Source: a virus. Taken from it: a stretch of 32,412 nt of DNA. The translations under genes were made by a program, and so were the position numbers. Each line of letters begins with the position of its first letter. The first letter of the stretch is position 1. Location of the stretch: the IMG/VR virus record IMGVR_UViG_3300025141_014043, positions 1-32,412 of that record; one strand, 5' to 3'. A model generated the notes under the pieces. That model had not been told where the DNA came from. It saw nothing but the letters and a program-made list of their open reading frames with translations, and did no database searches. Shown here one piece after another: positions 29,696 through 32,412 of the stretch.

Positions 29696-32412
29696 CTAGA
29701 TTTCTGCACCTGCATTTGTAACAACAAAGTCTAGAGCGATGAATTCTGCAGTTCTTGTGGGTTGTACGAATATCTTCCCTCTAATTGTATTGTTCTCTAT
29801 GTCAGCCTGCGTTGTTGTTGTTGTGTCTATGATGACCTTATACCTGTCTAGACCGCTCTTCTCCTGAACACTTTGTAAAATTGGATTTACAAGTCCTGAG
29901 AATTTCTCAAGTGTTGACTCTCTATTCGGTTCGAATAGAAGTGAGTTTGCTACAGCCCTTACCTTTCTTCTTATGTCTATTAGAAGCCTTCTAACATTAA
30001 CCCTGTCCAGTGCAGAGGCAGCTGCTAGAAGCGTCTTCTGCCCCCAGACGACCACACCCGTTCCGGGAAAATCTGTTATTGGGTTAATATCAGCATCATA
30101 AAGATTGTCTAAATTACCCCTGTTAAGATCGACAGATGCCTGAATAACTGATGAAAGTGCCCCTCGAGAGAATCCTGCAGGTGCAAACCACGGATGGCCT
30201 ATTGCATCATTTAGTGCAAATGCTCCAAGAACTGCAACAGTTGGAGGACATCTAACATTTGTCTTCCTGTACGGATCCTGAATCACAACATCTGGGAAGT
30301 ATGCTGCTGCAAATGATGAGTCAAGTGCACGATTCTTAAATGCTGTTACTGTGTCACTAACATTAATATTCTGAACTGATGATGTTACAACATTGTTAAG
30401 TACGTCTCTCTCCTCAATGTCCATGAGATATAGTGCATCAAATCTATTCTCCATAGCATCTGTTGCATAGTCAGTGATAGATTCATCTCTCATTCCAGGA
30501 ATCGCAAGCAACTTGATCTCAACATCTGACTTATTGCCCATGATGTCTACTGCCTTTCTAAACGATGCTACAGTTGGGCCGTCTTTTCCGCCTTGATTGT
30601 CAGAATCATCCATCTCTCTTTTGGCAGCATTATCTGTTAGCCTTGACTTATCCTTATTAAAGATGTTTGTTCCATTAAATCCTCCCTGGAGGAATAGTGT
30701 AAACTTTGCAAATCTTCTATTTCCTACAACACTAAGATCATCTACACTAAATGCCCTTGTCTTATTGTCCCTATTTACTGTAATTCCGCCAGCTCTCTTG
30801 TAGGATGCACTAACCCATTCCTTGGGATCTGCGTATGTATCAGATCCTGTCCTGATCTCGAGATTTTCTAAAGTAAACTTATTTTTATTAAATCTGTCTG
30901 AATCTAAAATTCCATTTGCAGCTGTGTCTGCCTTTCCATTATTATTTCCAACTGAGAATGCTTGATTGGATAGTGCAAAATCAGGAAAGTAGCTTGCATA
31001 TGATTCAAAAGAAGCGTTAAATAAGTCCGGCTTATTGGGTTCATCGACGTCTGTCTTTCTTGTGAACTGTGATCCCCAGTATAGATTTGCTGAGACTCTT
31101 TTCTTATTTCCTGTTCCAAAGTAAATGTGCTCTCTCATTGGAATCGGAGGCTCTATGAGCTCCTTCATAGATCCAGTGAGATCTTCCTCGAAGTTTGCAG
31201 CACCGTGACCTAGGGTTGCAACAATATCTGATCCTGAGGTGACGAGGTGATTAGGCCCTCTGTGGCCAAGTGGAAGTGATTCATCTGGAATTTCTCCTGA
31301 CTTTAATGAGTCAGAAACCTTAACCCTAATGTACTTCGACTGATTTACAAAGTCCCCATCGACAACAAGCTTTTGAGAGTCTGATGATTGATCGAAGTCA
31401 AAATATACCCTTTGATCACCAACCACTCTTGCAACATATCTGTCAGAGTCATTATCTAGACTTAATCCTCTAAATGACTCAAGAACAACCCTTTCATCAT
31501 CTGTGTCATAGAAGTCTCTTACGACTATGTCAAATTTTCCAAACTTATTGACATCAGAATTTGACTTAGCGAGATTTTCTATTGATATCTTAAACTTCGT
31601 ACTAGTTCCGGCACCGTCAGATATTGACTCAATCCTAAACAAGTCATAGTGTCTTCCACCGAATTTTTGAGATATGACATACGGCGACTTTGAATTTGAG
31701 AATCTGTCTTCCCAGCTTCTAAACTCTGGTATTGTTGAGCTTCCTCCAGCCTGTCCAACACCACTTAGCGATCCTGTTGTAATGAATAAGCAGTCGTTAT
31801 AGTCAGCGTGTGATGTCGCTCCTCCGCCAGAGATTCTCTCTGTTGCACCCGGAGTTAAGACGCCAGATCCTGTAGGTGTTGCCTGTGAAGAATGAATGGG
31901 ATAGTGTGCATATAGATAATGCCCCTTCTTTTCAATCATTTCAGGATCTGTATTAAAGACTCTTGAGACGTATGATGGAGAGTTTACATCAAATGATGCA
32001 GATAAGACTCTTGGGTATGCGCCTGTTCCCTTGTGACCATTAAGGAATACAACAAAGTCATGTGTTGAAAGCTGCATAGACCCAGATAAGCCTCCCCTAA
32101 GTGTGCCGTCACTTGTCCTTCCAATTGCAGTAGAGGCTGGGCCTGTCGAAGGGGCCGGTGTCTGGTAGTTTCCTGAAAGGAGTGGCATGACACCTGACGC
32201 TGACATAAGAACAGCTCTAAGAACCGGAATAGCGCGATTGTCATCAACACCTCCGGTAAATCCTGAGATTGTATAAATATTATCGGCTGTTACAACTGCG
32301 CGCGTAATCGTTTTATTACCTACGTATCCGCCCAATGCCTGTGTTAAAGTAAGAGTATCGTTTGCTGCATCTGCTGTTGACACTGCTATTGTGATTGCGC
32401 CGTTGTGCCCAT
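29696..32412 (-). CDS. Tail sheath protein, 5' end outside the window
   Basis: At least 904 residues are visible. The C-terminal half is a typical contractile sheath. It has VVLESFRGLSLDNDSDRYVA, then AAYFPDVVIQDPYRKTNVRC, AIGHPWFAPAGFSRGAL, VVWGQKTLLAAASALDRVNV, and the end FVQPTRTAEFIALDF. These match the conserved core that slides during contraction. A GTG at 32383 could be taken as the start, but the frame stays open to the window edge (reading GHNGAITIAV before that codon) in the same Ala/Thr-rich style, and no ribosome site is evident there. The gene is therefore most likely partial. T4 gp18 has 659 residues, so this one carries extra surface domains in its N-terminal half. Confidence 0.9.
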   Translation of the reverse strand, partial: GHNGAITIAVSTADAANDTLTLTQALGGYVGNKTITRAVVTADNIYTISGFTGGVDDNRAIPVLRAVLMSASGVMPLLSGNYQTPAPSTGPASTAIGRTSDGTLRGGLSGSMQLSTHDFVVFLNGHKGTGAYPRVLSASFDVNSPSYVSRVFNTDPEMIEKKGHYLYAHYPIHSSQATPTGSGVLTPGATERISGGGATSHADYNDCLFITTGSLSGVGQAGGSSTIPEFRSWEDRFSNSKSPYVISQKFGGRHYDLFRIESISDGAGTSTKFKISIENLAKSNSDVNKFGKFDIVVRDFYDTDDERVVLESFRGLSLDNDSDRYVARVVGDQRVYFDFDQSSDSQKLVVDGDFVNQSKYIRVKVSDSLKSGEIPDESLPLGHRGPNHLVTSGSDIVATLGHGAANFEEDLTGSMKELIEPPIPMREHIYFGTGNKKRVSANLYWGSQFTRKTDVDEPNKPDLFNASFESYASYFPDFALSNQAFSVGNNNGKADTAANGILDSDRFNKNKFTLENLEIRTGSDTYADPKEWVSASYKRAGGITVNRDNKTRAFSVDDLSVVGNRRFAKFTLFLQGGFNGTNIFNKDKSRLTDNAAKREMDDSDNQGGKDGPTVASFRKAVDIMGNKSDVEIKLLAIPGMRDESITDYATDAMENRFDALYLMDIEERDVLNNVVTSSVQNINVSDTVTAFKNRALDSSFAAAYFPDVVIQDPYRKTNVRCPPTVAVLGAFALNDAIGHPWFAPAGFSRGALSSVIQASVDLNRGNLDNLYDADINPITDFPGTGVVVWGQKTLLAAASALDRVNVRRLLIDIRRKVRAVANSLLFEPNRESTLEKFSGLVNPILQSVQEKSGLDRYKVIIDTTTTTQADIENNTIRGKIFVQPTRTAEFIALDFVVTNAGAEI

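Noticed and set aside
1-32412. tRNA genes, CRISPR arrays, insertion sequences, inteins, integrase or attachment sites
   Set aside because: All gaps are short and none shows a cloverleaf or direct-repeat array; the conserved proteins are not interrupted; no recombinase or transposase motif was found.

Overview
The window looks like part of the genome of a large contractile-tailed (myovirus-type) bacteriophage, probably marine. All convincing genes read on the minus strand, are packed with gaps of a few to about 120 bases or short overlaps, and mix tail genes with replication and nucleotide-metabolism genes. The host cannot be named. Most genes have a Shine-Dalgarno-like GGAG/GAGG, so the host ribosome probably uses SD pairing. 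The B12-dependent ribonucleotide reductase implies a host that makes or imports cobalamin. No tRNA, rRNA, CRISPR array, insertion sequence or integrase was seen.

Read in transcription order (high to low coordinate), the right part is a tail module. It holds a large tail sheath gene running off the right edge, a T4 gp19-like tube protein, a terminator, a zinc-ribbon tail/baseplate assembly protein with an overlapping second-frame ORF behind a T7 tract (candidate programmed frameshift), a tape-measure-like protein, a small acidic protein, a 1141-residue baseplate-like protein, a LysM-like baseplate protein and a 1252-residue hub-like protein.

The middle part starts with a stand-alone family A DNA polymerase domain with unusual active-site residues. 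A KITR-leader protein, an HD-domain protein and two large unknown proteins follow. Three of these genes share a short LRxII(R/S)E-type helix motif. Next come a zinc-less gp32-like ssDNA-binding protein, a hairpin, a bacterial-style RecA, a 5'-3' exonuclease/RNase H and a DnaB/gp41-like helicase. The replication set is thus mosaic: T4-like SSB and tail with cellular-type RecA and PolA.

The left part holds a class II ribonucleotide reductase, a ClpP-like protease, a peptidoglycan amidase (probable endolysin) with a peptidoglycan-binding domain, a YciA-like acyl-CoA thioesterase, a clear intrinsic terminator and two fibre-like structural proteins.

The observations I rate highest are the candidate +1 (or -2) frameshift in the tail-assembly gene at 28206-28212, the shared helix motif across three neighbouring genes, the polymerase with Ile at the Pol I F762 position and Ala at the E883 position, and the phage-borne thioesterase.
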